Counted from the first letter of the stretch, positions 16,446 to 25,768 are shown. The stretch: 39,584 nt of DNA from Hyphomicrobiales bacterium (GCA_016792825.1 JAEUMI010000030.1:1-39584); one strand, 5' to 3'. Made by a program: numbers and translations. Notes: generated from the sequence alone by a model not told the origin.

Positions 16446-17211
16446 CCTGCGCCAGGGCGTCGAGGCTTTCCGGCAGGATCTGCCCGCCATCGACAATGAT
16501 GGTCTGCCCGGTCACATAGGCTGCCTCCTTCGAGGCGAAGTAGAGGGCGGCGTGGCCGATGTCATCGACGTGGCCCAGGCGCTTCAGGGGCACGGAAGCG
16601 GCCATAGACTTCTGGTATTCTTCGCCCATGCCGGCGAGGCCTTCGGTAACAATGTTCCCGGGCATCACGGCATTCACGGTGATCCCGTATTTCGCCAGCT
16701 CAATGCAGGCGGTGCGCATGAAGCCGAGCTGGCCAGCCTTTGAAGCGCCGTAGTGGGTCCAGCCGGGAAAGCCGGTGACGGGTCCGGTGATCGACGAGGT
16801 AATCACGATCCGCCCCTGATCGGATTTCCGGAGATAGGGAATGGCAGCCTTGACCGAAAGGAAGGTGCCCTTGAGATTGGTGTCGAGCACTTCGTCCCAT
16901 TGTTCCGAGGTCATCTCTTCCAGGCGCGCAGGCGGGAATATCCCGGCATTGGCGCAGAGCACGTCAATCCCGCCATTTTTCGCGGCAATGGTTTTGAGCG
17001 CCGCTTCAATGCTGGACAGCGAGGTCACATCGCCGCTCAGGCCAAAGGCCCCGTGGCCGATTTCGGCGGCACAGGCTTCGGCGACCTTCAGGGTGCGGGC
17101 CAAAATGGCGACTTTCGCGCCAGCCCCGGCGAAGACGCGGGCGATGCCCTTGCCGATGCCTTTGGAGCCCCCTGTCACTACAACGGAACGGCCTTTGAGC
17201 GATGCGGACAT
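16441..17211 (-). CDS. Short-chain dehydrogenase/reductase, candidate amino-alcohol dehydrogenase / aminoacetone reductase
   Basis: 256 residues from the ATG at 17211: AAGGAG (complement of 17220-17225) is 8 bases upstream of it but only 2 from the alternative ATG at 17217. Classical SDR features are TGGSKGIG (13-20), NAG (88-90), and the catalytic Ser140, Tyr154, Lys158 in the YGASK context; GQTIIVDGG is near the C-terminus. It is the last gene of the ABC transporter operon, 15 bases after the permease, and faces the BMC operon. RMM/AAUM loci carry an SDR proposed to interconvert aminoacetone and 1-amino-2-propanol, and this gene fits that place. Substrate cannot be read from sequence; a 3-oxoacyl-type or sugar-alcohol role is also possible. 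Confidence 0.85.
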   Translation of the reverse strand: MSASLKGRSVVVTGGSKGIGKGIARVFAGAGAKVAILARTLKVAEACAAEIGHGAFGLSGDVTSLSSIEAALKTIAAKNGGIDVLCANAGIFPPARLEEMTSEQWDEVLDTNLKGTFLSVKAAIPYLRKSDQGRIVITSSITGPVTGFPGWTHYGASKAGQLGFMRTACIELAKYGITVNAVMPGNIVTEGLAGMGEEYQKSMAASVPLKRLGHVDDIGHAALYFASKEAAYVTGQTIIVDGGQILPESLDALAQA

Positions 17212-17226
17212 GTTCATAACTCCTTG

Positions 17227-18039
17227 TTATTCAGTGGCGGATTGGCGGGCCCGGCGCATGGCGAGGATGAGGCCATAGCCGCCGATCAGCAGGAACGCGG
17301 CGCCAATGGTGGATACCGTGCCAAGGACTGGCACGCCCGGCGTGTAGCCCGCAACCATTTTGGCATAGAGATATTCGGGCACGGTGGTGTCGGCACCGGT
17401 TGTGTAAAGCGAGAGCGGAAAATTTCCCCAGGAAAGCAGAAAGGCGAAAAGCGCGCCGGAGAACAGGCCGGGAAACAGCACCGGCAAGGTCACTTCCCTG
17501 AGCACCTGCCAGCGGGTGGCGCCCAAGTCGAAGGCTGCCTCTTCGAGCGCCGGATCAAAACTGTAGACCTGGATGGCAATAACAAGCGTAACGACAGGCA
17601 CGATCCAGACGAGATGGGCGAAGACCGCGGTCATCCATGAAAGCTGCAATCCCAGCATGTTGAACCAGAGCAGCAGAGCCAGACCCAGCACGGATTGCGG
17701 AAAGAAGATCGGCAGAAGGATGAGCTTCTGGTAGATGGAGCGACCCTTCCAGTCATAACGAGCAAAAGCCAGCGCACCGAAGAAAGCGAGCGTCACGGCA
17801 ATGACGGTCACGCACAGGGCGATGCTGATCGAGGTCGAGAGCAATTGCCGGATCTCAATCGAATTGAAGGTCTTCTCCCACCAGTCAAGCCCGAATTTCG
17901 CAACCGGAAATTGGAAATAGCGGCTGGCGGTGAAGGACGCGATGGTGATGCAGACGGTGGGCAGATAGAGGAACACGATCACGGCCAGGGCCCAGGCGGT
18001 GATGAAGGCGTGGCGGACGCGCTGGCCTTTTGTTTCCAT
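17227..18039 (-). CDS. ABC transporter permease, PotC-like (polyamine/opine/phosphonate family)
   Basis: 270 residues, an inner-membrane protein with about six hydrophobic segments. The EAA loop that contacts the ATPase reads EEAAFDLGATRWQVLREVTLPVLFPG. Paired with the preceding permease it forms the heteromeric channel of a spermidine/putrescine-type importer (MetI-like permease superfamily). It starts 3 bases after the PotB-like stop. The co-transcribed SDR suggests that the imported compound is oxidised or reduced right after entry. The specific substrate is not evident; a cationic amine or amino alcohol is my inference from the neighbouring BMC pathway. Confidence 0.88.
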   Translation of the reverse strand: METKGQRVRHAFITAWALAVIVFLYLPTVCITIASFTASRYFQFPVAKFGLDWWEKTFNSIEIRQLLSTSISIALCVTVIAVTLAFFGALAFARYDWKGRSIYQKLILLPIFFPQSVLGLALLLWFNMLGLQLSWMTAVFAHLVWIVPVVTLVIAIQVYSFDPALEEAAFDLGATRWQVLREVTLPVLFPGLFSGALFAFLLSWGNFPLSLYTTGADTTVPEYLYAKMVAGYTPGVPVLGTVSTIGAAFLLIGGYGLILAMRRARQSATE

Positions 18040-18042
18040 GGC

Positions 18043-18896
18043 TTATCTCCGCCCCAGGAAACGATCGAGGTCAAAACGGCGGAGCGCCAGCAGCACGAGA
18101 ACGCCCACCACCAGCATGAGCAGCACCGCGAGAGCGGCGCCCAGCGGCCAATTCTGCGCATAGGTGAAGGCAATCTCGATATCATGGGTGATGGGAATGA
18201 TTCTTTGCCCACCCATGACCTTGGCCTCGGCAATGGCGCCCACCGCCAGCACGAACGTGAGCAGGAAGCCGATGACGATGCCCGGCATGGAGAGCGGCAG
18301 TTCGATTTCCCTGAACACCTGCCAGCGCGAAGCACCGAGGTCGAAGGCAGCGTCACGGGTTTCGCTCGGAACCATACTGATTCCGAGCGTCATGGGAAAC
18401 AACATGAAGGGCAAATAGACATAGACCATTCCGAGCAGGATGGCCGTCCGGGTAAAGAGAATGCTTTCAAGCTCGAGGCCGAAGATGGATTTGAGCGAGC
18501 CGAGGAGCACACCGTTCTTGATCAGGAAGAGAATCCAGCCATAGAGGCGGATGTTTTCGGAAACAAAAAGCGGGATGGTGAACAGCAGGGTGAGCAGCAT
18601 GGCCCATTTGCCGAACACCCGCACAATTCCATAGGCAACGGGATAGCAGATGAGCGCCAGCAGAATGACAGTGACCGCGGCGAGGCCGAGCGACCAGAGG
18701 AAGGAAATGTAGCTCGTGCTTTCGAAAATGGTGGCGTAGTTGGCAAGGCTTGGCGCCGCAAACAGGGAGAAGGTGCGGGCCGGCATGAAGCTGAACCAGA
18801 TGACGGCGAGAAGCGGTGCTGCAAAGCCAATCAGCAAGAACAGCAGCAAGGGAATTGCGGACTTCTCGCCCTGCCCCAATTGCACCAGCCTGCGCA

Positions 18897-18897
<1 letters not shown>
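18043..18897 (-). CDS. ABC transporter permease, PotB-like
   Basis: 284 residues. A first membrane segment follows a short N-terminal cytoplasmic stretch (LLLFLLIGFAAPLLAVIWFS); five more hydrophobic segments follow. The EAA motif is RDAAFDLGASRWQVFREIELPLSMPG. The ATG shares one base with the stop of the ATPase gene (TGATG at 18895-18899), so expression is tightly coupled. Partner of the PotC-like permease in the inner membrane. The family imports polyamines and related compounds. Confidence 0.88.
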
Positions 18898-19964
<1,067 letters not shown>

Positions 19965-19982
19965 GTTTACGAGATGCCTCTG

Positions 19983-20028
19983 AAAAAACCATGCGGCAGC
20001 CCCCGGCATTTTGTTGCGGGGGCTGCCG
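19983..20028 (-). terminator. Intra-operon hairpin with T-run between binding protein and ATPase genes
   Basis: Perfect 11-bp inverted repeat: CGGCAGCCCCC at 19994-20004 and GGGGGCTGCCG at 20018-20028, with a 13-base loop. Read on the minus strand it is followed after five bases by six T residues (complement of 19983-19988). It looks like a partial intrinsic terminator or 3' stabiliser that keeps the binding-protein message more abundant than the rest of the transporter mRNA. Confidence 0.7.
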
Positions 20029-20050
20029 TTATTATAGGCGTTGACTCTTC

Positions 20051-21217
20051 CTAGCCGCCAGAGGCCTCGCGCTTGGCCGCCGTCATAATATCGAGCAGCT
20101 TGTCGTAGTCGGGAACGATATCATACTCGGCCGAGCGCGCCATCTCCTCCTCAAGGCTGTCCCACTGGATCGCGTCGAGCTCTTCCTTGGTGAAGAGCTT
20201 GAAGCATTCGGGATTGCCCATCTGGGCTACGGGATTGAAGGTGCCTTCGGCGAAGGCGACCTTGTGCGACATTTCGGGCGACTGGACATATTCGAGGAAA
20301 TCCGAAGCAAGGGGCGAAAGCTGCGGATTGTTCACCTGCGAGGTGATTTCAATCCACGAGATGCCGCCCTTGCCGCCTTCCATCGGACCCGACTTCGGCG
20401 TGACGCCGCGGATTTCCGGATGGCCGTCGGCGCGCGCCGGGGAGGCGGAATAGGTGCCGCCGGTGAGATGGAAATCAATTTCACCCGCGATCATAGACTG
20501 GTTCATGGTGGCGATGTCACCCACCAGCTTGGCGCCCTTGAACACGCGTTTTGCGGTTTCGGTGAACTTCGCCACTTCCTCGTCGTTGTGAACCTTGAAC
20601 GGATCAAAGCCGGCGATGCAGCAAATGCAGAACACGTTCCAGTCGTCGGATTCGAGGATGCCGTATTTCTTGTCGTTGGCCGGATCGTTCCACAGATTCC
20701 AGCCTTGGTCCTCGGCGGTGGCGCGGCTCACCTTGTCGGTGTTGACGACGAAGCTATAGGGCCCAAAGCGCTGGGCCATGCCAAGAAGGTTGGCGCCGGC
20801 ATCGTCCATGGCCCATTTATACGGCGCCTTGAAGGCTGGCATCATCTTGTCGAAGAAGGGTTCGAACCGTGCCTTGTCGAGGGGCTGGATCAGCTTTTCC
20901 GGGGCCATAACCTTGCGGGCCCAAGGATTGTTGACGTTGATCAGGTCCCAGACATTGGTTTCGCCGGCGCGGAGCCGGTTGATCATGGTAGGGTCGTTGG
21001 TGAGGGATTCGGCCTTCACCGTAGCACCGGTTGACGAGCGGAACGGGTCGAGCACCTGGGCTGAATTATAGCCCTCCCAGCACAGGATGTTGAGTTCCTT
21101 TTCGCGTGCCGCCGAGGCCACGCCCGGGAGCAATGATCCGCCTCCGGCAAAGGCTGCGGCCCAGAGGGCCGACTGCTGCATGAAATTTCGGCGTGAAACC
21201 TTACTGCTATTAGCCAT
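20051..21217 (-). CDS. ABC transporter substrate-binding protein, PotD/PotF-like, Tat signal
   Basis: 388 residues. The N-terminus carries a twin-arginine signal, SRRNFMQQSALWAAAFAGGG (8-27), with a likely cleavage site after VASA near residue 36; the mature protein opens ELNILCWEGYN, typical of PotD-like binding proteins. The ligand-binding domain continues to the end, with no lipobox cysteine, so it should be periplasmic. The ribosome site GGGAGAG is 5 bases from the ATG. It begins the transporter part of the minus-strand gene run, 115 bases after the cysteine hydrolase gene, and is followed by the hairpin at 19994-20028. Ligand unknown; polyamines, amino alcohols or related amines are candidates. 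Confidence 0.9.
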   Translation of the reverse strand: MANSSKVSRRNFMQQSALWAAAFAGGGSLLPGVASAAREKELNILCWEGYNSAQVLDPFRSSTGATVKAESLTNDPTMINRLRAGETNVWDLINVNNPWARKVMAPEKLIQPLDKARFEPFFDKMMPAFKAPYKWAMDDAGANLLGMAQRFGPYSFVVNTDKVSRATAEDQGWNLWNDPANDKKYGILESDDWNVFCICCIAGFDPFKVHNDEEVAKFTETAKRVFKGAKLVGDIATMNQSMIAGEIDFHLTGGTYSASPARADGHPEIRGVTPKSGPMEGGKGGISWIEITSQVNNPQLSPLASDFLEYVQSPEMSHKVAFAEGTFNPVAQMGNPECFKLFTKEELDAIQWDSLEEEMARSAEYDIVPDYDKLLDIMTAAKREASGG

Positions 21218-21236
21218 TTTACTCTCCCTGTTCAGT

Positions 21237-21246
21237 ATCTTATGTT
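21237..21246 (-). promoter_or_regulatory. AACATAAGAT element upstream of the transporter operon
   Basis: On the minus strand AACATAAGAT sits about 20 bases before the binding-protein ATG. It matches AACATAAAAT at the BMC promoter (10231-10240) at 9 of 10 positions. It may be a half-site for the same DeoR-family regulator; a single short match is weak evidence. Confidence 0.25.
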
Positions 21247-21332
21247 TTTCGGCTTAGGACTTTTCAGGCAAATTCCGTGGAAACTGTGCACAATTTTATC
21301 CTGTCAGTAAATAGCCAATCACAGCATGACGG

Positions 21333-22028
21333 CTATTCCAGCTGCAGCAAATCCTTGAGTTCCCGGCTGGAAAGGACGTGGCAGTAGATCATGTTGATGA
21401 TTTCCAGTTCCTTGTGGTGCAGTTCATCCGAGCCCGCCGCGCAGCAGTCCTCCACCACGACCACATTGTAGCTTTCGTCGGCCAGGCTGCGCACGGTCGA
21501 GGACACGCACTGATCGGTGAAAATTCCGGCGCAGATCACGTTTCTGATGCCGAGATTGTGCAGGATAAGCCTGAGATTTGTGCCGGTGAGGGCGGAATCC
21601 GTGGTTTTGGTGACTACAATTTCATCGCCGATGGGCGCGAGTTCAGCCACCAGTTGCGACGGCTTCTGGTCTTTCGGCAGCAGCAGGTTGTTCCAGCCCG
21701 GCATTTTCTGGGAGAGCGAGCGCTCCCGACCATCTAACGTGTGGGTTGCAATGCGGGCGAAAAGACACTCAATGCCCTTGGCGCGACAGAGCTTAAGCAA
21801 CTCCGCCGTGCGGGGAATGACCTGGCGGTTCATGCGCTGGTGGAAGGGGGTCCAGGCGTCATAACGCGCCTGTTCGGCTTTCGGAAACTTGGCGCGGTCA
21901 GGGCGCTCGAGATAGGTGTTCTGGATGTCGATGACGAGAAGGGCTGTCTCCTTGGGCGGCAGGACAAGATCGTCAGGCTCGGGAGCACCTTCGTAATAGA
22001 TCGAACGATAACCAGTTTTCCACGACAT
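21333..22028 (-). CDS. Isochorismatase-family cysteine hydrolase
   Basis: 231 residues. The catalytic triad of the family is present: Asp34 (LVIDIQN), Lys141 (VVTKTTDSALTGT) and Cys174 (FTDQCVSSTVR). The active Cys means amidase or carbamoyl-hydrolase chemistry, as in N-carbamoylsarcosine amidase, ureidoacrylate hydrolase, biuret hydrolase and nicotinamidase, rather than true isochorismatase. The gene starts 9 bases after the diol dehydratase small subunit and so appears to be the third gene of that operon. What an amidase contributes to a diol dehydratase pathway is not obvious; it might release an amine or diol from an amide precursor. Function beyond the family level is unknown. Confidence 0.88.
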   Translation of the reverse strand: MSWKTGYRSIYYEGAPEPDDLVLPPKETALLVIDIQNTYLERPDRAKFPKAEQARYDAWTPFHQRMNRQVIPRTAELLKLCRAKGIECLFARIATHTLDGRERSLSQKMPGWNNLLLPKDQKPSQLVAELAPIGDEIVVTKTTDSALTGTNLRLILHNLGIRNVICAGIFTDQCVSSTVRSLADESYNVVVVEDCCAAGSDELHHKELEIINMIYCHVLSSRELKDLLQLE

Positions 22029-22037
22029 GGCGTGATC

Positions 22038-22463
22038 CTAAAAGCGGTAGGTGAAGAGGCCGCGGCGTTCATAAGTGTCGGCTGCCTCTTCAATAAATTT
22101 TGCCATGCGCTCGGCCTTGTAAACCTGGCGGAATGTGTTCGCCACTTCGAGAAGCTGATCCCTGGATTTTGCCCGGCCGGGGCGCAGCATCTCGTAGGAA
22201 CTCATGATGAAATCCTGGGGCACGCCCACCAATTCAGCGGCGCGCTCAAAATTCAGGGCCAGAGTGGGGCGCCCGGCGGCGCGGGAAATTTCGGCCTGGT
22301 CGGCCAGTGCCTGGGGGGTGATGCGCAGATCTTCCATGGTCACCCTGCCCGCCACGACGGAGTCCAAGGTAATGTCATCAAGGGACTTGCCACGCTTACC
22401 CTTGATCCTGTCGCTTCGGGTTTCGGCCAGGGGATAGTCCGCGACAGTGAGCTTTGCAGTCAT
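22038..22463 (-). CDS. B12-dependent diol/glycerol dehydratase, small (gamma) subunit
   Basis: 141 residues aligning along their length with PduE: YPLAETRSD..., KSLDDITLDSVVAG, the MEDLRITPQALADQAEIS helix region, ALNFERAAELVGVP, and YEMLRPGRAKSRDQLLEVA. PduE of Salmonella carries an N-terminal extension of about 35 residues before the YPLA motif that takes part in targeting; here only nine residues precede YPLA, so that extension is missing. The ATG overlaps the stop of the fused large/medium subunit (ATGA at 22463-22460). Partner of that protein in the dehydratase complex. Confidence 0.93.
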   Translation of the reverse strand: MTAKLTVADYPLAETRSDRIKGKRGKSLDDITLDSVVAGRVTMEDLRITPQALADQAEISRAAGRPTLALNFERAAELVGVPQDFIMSSYEMLRPGRAKSRDQLLEVANTFRQVYKAERMAKFIEEAADTYERRGLFTYRF

Positions 22464-24730
22464 GATTTAACCCCGGTGAACTTCACTTCGATATCCTCTG
22501 GCGCGGCACCTTCCGCCGTCAGTCCGGTTTCGATGGCGTAGATCAGGGCCACACGTGCGTGGTAGCGCGAGCCCATGGCTTCACCGCGCGTCGGCACCAC
22601 CACGGGTTCGGGCATCTCGCCCAGAGCGTAAGCTGCGGCATTGGCGCCAAAGCCCTTGTAGTGTTCGAGCCTGGTGATGGGGGCGTTGGAAAAGAGTTCG
22701 AGATTGTTGTGGGGCAAGCGTTCCCGGCTATGGATGACGGCGGTGCCCTTGGCCTGAATACCAATGCCGATGCCCGAGCCTGACAGGGTTGCCGCGGAGA
22801 TGCCGAGGAATGACGTGTCAGCCGTATGCCTGAAGCGCACGATGCGGGGCTTGAGGCCGCGCTTTTCAATGGCGTCGATCATGCCTTTGAGGACGTCGGA
22901 GAGACGATGGCCCGCCGTGGTCTGGAACAGGTTCAGGCCGAAGGCCGGGCTGATGCCGATCACCACTTCCTTTTTGTCCGTCCCCTGCCCGGCTGGACCC
23001 TTGACGCGGTACTGGATGCGTTTGGCCTCGTCCTTTTCATGCAGCGCTTCCTGGCGCAGCACTTCCTTCTGGTCCAGTACGTCGCGGATGGAATTGAGCT
23101 CAAGGCGGCGCTCCTCAGAGACGCGGTAGCCGGTGCCGGGGCCGAGATAGGTGTTGGGATCATTCACGGCACTGACAACCTTGCCCTTCCGCACCATGGC
23201 GGAGGTCTGCAGGTAATCGCCGGAGACGCGGAGCTTCACGAGGGACAGCAGGTTCTGAGCCTCATCGGCAAAGCCGCGTTTCACCAATGCCTTGATAACT
23301 TCAATTACGGTGATCTCGCGCTCCTTGATGGCTTCGCTGATTTTCGCCACATCGCGCGGCGTGTAGCTGCGGGTTTCATCGGAGCCGGAAGCCACAACCA
23401 CACTTTGCTTCATGTCTGACGTGGGGGTGCTCAAACCCAGTTCCTCGAACACGGCGGAAATGGCTTCAACGGCGCGGCTGCGCAAATCGAGGGCGCGTTC
23501 TTCCGGCAGCGGCGTCAAGCCGCCATCGGCCTCGAAGTCGCGCTGCAGCACGAGAAAGTCTTCCATCTCCTCGCCATTGATCAGCGAAGGATTGAAGGAA
23601 TTGTCATAGGCCAGGATGGAGCCAAAGCCGGAGCAGATAAGGTCGGAGCCCGAAATCAGGAAGGGCAGGATCTTGGCACCGACGCGGATTTCGGACTCGG
23701 TCGAGCGCGCGTCATTGCCGGAAGCGCATTCCAGGTCGAGCCAGACGGCCAGAAGATTCTCCGCCATCAATTCGCGGATGCCGCCGGGAACGGTTGCGGT
23801 CAGCGGCGCACCATCAATGCCGCCGTTCTGGGTGCCTTGCGCACCCATGCCGCGCTGCAGGCAGAGGCATCGGGCTTCGAGGTAAAGCAGCGACTTTGAT
23901 TCATGGAAGCCCATGAGCAGTTCGGAACCGGCGCCGGAGGTGCAGCGCATCTTGATGCCGCGCGAGGCATAGGCTGCCGCCAGGAAGGCTTTTGACCAGG
24001 GCGTGTCGTCACCATCGACGAAGGTTTTCTCCGTGCCGTAAACCGACACGGTTTCAGCGTAGGAGGTGAAGCCCGCCATGCCGATGCGGAGTTCCTCGGC
24101 TTCTTCGCTTGAACATTGAAAGAGCGTGCCCCAGCGGCCTACGGCCGCGCCCACGGCGCACGCCACGGCGTTGGACCAGGCATTGCGCGAGACGCGCATG
24201 GTGGTTTCAATTTCATCGAAACCAAAAGCCACGGCGGTTGCCGCGTCGGCGGCAAGCTGCAAGGGATCATCCTTGGCATTGGTCACATGGGCCTGGTTGC
24301 CCGGTGTCTTGCGGGCCCGCATCTTGGAATAGGCGAAAGAAATTTCAAGCGCATTGAGGCGGGAGACGACATCGGCGAGTTTGGCCGGCGTCATGCCATG
24401 GGCCAGGCGCACGAGTTGTTCGCGCGGCACATTCATGTCGACCAGCATGCGCGCCACCTCGCCAGAGTCCATCGCCATGGCTTCGGGGGCAATTTCCGGA
24501 TCGAGGTGATGGCGGGCGATGAATTCATCGATCATGTCGAAGTCATGGGCCAGCACGCCGTCCATGCTGGCGATCCGGCCTGCCCTTATGACTATTCCGG
24601 GTTTTGGGTCGGCGGGGCTGGTGAAGGCGGAGAAACCATGAGCCGCGTCTTCCGCCGCAAACTTGTCAAGCCGCAGGGGCCGCGCATCCCACTCCGCATA
24701 ACGCCGCCACCGATTTGGAGTCTCTGTCAA
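22460..24730 (-). CDS. B12-dependent diol/glycerol dehydratase, fused large+medium subunits (PduC-PduD type)
   Basis: 756 residues. Residues 1-555 match PduC and 585-756 match PduD, joined by a charged linker (about 556-584, rich in Lys and Glu). Active-site residues of Klebsiella diol dehydratase map at a constant offset of five: Gln146, His148, Glu175, Glu226, Gln301, Asp340 and Ser367. The medium-subunit part keeps VVIGISPAFG and LSGSGIGIGIQAKGT, which contact cobalamin. The enzyme should convert 1,2-propanediol to propionaldehyde, or glycerol to 3-hydroxypropionaldehyde, by adenosylcobalamin radical chemistry. The start is TTG 24730 with AGGA eight bases upstream. The medium domain has no free N-terminus, so the usual PduD encapsulation peptide is absent. 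No reactivase or adenosyltransferase gene is in the window. Confidence 0.93.
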   Translation of the reverse strand: MTETPNRWRRYAEWDARPLRLDKFAAEDAAHGFSAFTSPADPKPGIVIRAGRIASMDGVLAHDFDMIDEFIARHHLDPEIAPEAMAMDSGEVARMLVDMNVPREQLVRLAHGMTPAKLADVVSRLNALEISFAYSKMRARKTPGNQAHVTNAKDDPLQLAADAATAVAFGFDEIETTMRVSRNAWSNAVACAVGAAVGRWGTLFQCSSEEAEELRIGMAGFTSYAETVSVYGTEKTFVDGDDTPWSKAFLAAAYASRGIKMRCTSGAGSELLMGFHESKSLLYLEARCLCLQRGMGAQGTQNGGIDGAPLTATVPGGIRELMAENLLAVWLDLECASGNDARSTESEIRVGAKILPFLISGSDLICSGFGSILAYDNSFNPSLINGEEMEDFLVLQRDFEADGGLTPLPEERALDLRSRAVEAISAVFEELGLSTPTSDMKQSVVVASGSDETRSYTPRDVAKISEAIKEREITVIEVIKALVKRGFADEAQNLLSLVKLRVSGDYLQTSAMVRKGKVVSAVNDPNTYLGPGTGYRVSEERRLELNSIRDVLDQKEVLRQEALHEKDEAKRIQYRVKGPAGQGTDKKEVVIGISPAFGLNLFQTTAGHRLSDVLKGMIDAIEKRGLKPRIVRFRHTADTSFLGISAATLSGSGIGIGIQAKGTAVIHSRERLPHNNLELFSNAPITRLEHYKGFGANAAAYALGEMPEPVVVPTRGEAMGSRYHARVALIYAIETGLTAEGAAPEDIEVKFTGVKS

Positions 24731-24883
24731 ACGCCCAGTCCTGAACCTGCAAACAGGCAGAGTGCGGGACGAGCCAGCCCCAAGTCAAGACGCAGGCCAA
24801 TTGGAACATCTGCCTTGGTCCAGAATGTGGCCTGATTCGAGGTTTGCGGCTAAAGTGGCGGCAACGGATCCAAGGGGAAACAC

Positions 24884-25768
24884 ATGGCAGCATTGCGGGA
24901 TGTCTATCAGGCAGCAAACAAACTGGGCGAAGCGCCCATCTGGCATGCGGCTTCGAAGCGGCTTTTATGGATCGATCTTTACGATCCAAAGCTCTTTATC
25001 CATGATCCCGCCAAAGGCGAGACGCTGGTTCGCGAAATTTCCCTGAAGGCTCCGCTCGGGGCCATTTCTGCCACGGCCAATTCCAAGCTTCTGATCGTCA
25101 GCCACGCCGGTGGTCTTTCCACTTTCAACATCAAAACCGGGGCAACCAAGATTTTCGCGCGGCCGGAACAGGACCGTGACGCTATAATCTACAATGACTG
25201 CAAGGCGGATCGTTTCGGGCGGCTATGGGTCGGCAGTTCGCACGCCAAGGAAACCGATCCGCGCGGTGCCCTGTGGTGTGTGCTGCCCAACGGAAAATGC
25301 TTCCTTGGCGATGTTGGATTCGCCGTTTCCAACGGCCCGGCCTTTTCGCTCGACGGAAGGATCATGTATTTCAACGACAGCGTGGGCAAGAAAACCTTTG
25401 CCTATGACATCTCGCCTGATGACCCGATTCCGCGCAACCGCCGGGTGCTGATTTCCTATACGCTGGAAGAAGGCATGCCCGACGGTTTGACGGTGGATGC
25501 CGAGGGCAACCTTTGGGTGGCTCATTGGGGGGGCGCCCGGATAACGCAGTTCACGAAAGCCGGTTTCCGGCTTCGCCATATTCAGGTGCCTGCCCCGCAT
25601 GTCACATCGGTGGGCTTCGGCGGCGAGAACCTCGCCACCCTTTATGTAACGACGGCACGGGACGGTATGAGCCCGGACGCCCTGCACCTGTGGCCGCAGT
25701 CCGGCAACCTGTTTGCGACCAAGCCGGGGGTTCACGGGATTGAAGAGCCACTTTTTCCGCTGAAGTAA
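24884..25768 (+). CDS. SMP-30/gluconolactonase/regucalcin-family lactonase
   Basis: 294 residues, a six-bladed beta-propeller. Metal and substrate residues of the family are recognisable: Glu16 (LGEAPIW), Asn104 (IIYNDCKADRFGRLWVG), Asn150 (VSNGPAFS) and Asp200 (GMPDGLTVDAEGNLWVAHWGG). Members hydrolyse sugar lactones with a divalent cation. AAGGGGAA lies close to the ATG. It is divergent from the diol dehydratase operon across 153 bases, where I found no riboswitch or strong promoter on either strand. No sugar dehydrogenase or dehydratase gene is adjacent, so the lactone is unknown. Confidence 0.88.
   Translation: MAALRDVYQAANKLGEAPIWHAASKRLLWIDLYDPKLFIHDPAKGETLVREISLKAPLGAISATANSKLLIVSHAGGLSTFNIKTGATKIFARPEQDRDAIIYNDCKADRFGRLWVGSSHAKETDPRGALWCVLPNGKCFLGDVGFAVSNGPAFSLDGRIMYFNDSVGKKTFAYDISPDDPIPRNRRVLISYTLEEGMPDGLTVDAEGNLWVAHWGGARITQFTKAGFRLRHIQVPAPHVTSVGFGGENLATLYVTTARDGMSPDALHLWPQSGNLFATKPGVHGIEEPLFPLK

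Noticed and set aside
21313..21338. ATAGCC...GGCTAT hairpin as terminator of the dehydratase-hydrolase operon
   Set aside because: The stem is only 6 bp with a 14-base loop and lacks a T-run, so I cannot tell whether transcription ends here or continues into the transporter genes.
22460..24730. Fused dehydratase subunits as a sequencing artefact
   Set aside because: The linker stays in frame over about 30 residues of plausible composition, without stop codons or homopolymer runs, and both halves keep all key residues.
24731..24883. Possible cobalamin riboswitch upstream of the B12-dependent dehydratase
   Set aside because: I could not find a B12-box-like element or the expected long structured leader in the 153 bases; only a 4-bp CCTG/CAGG hairpin is visible.
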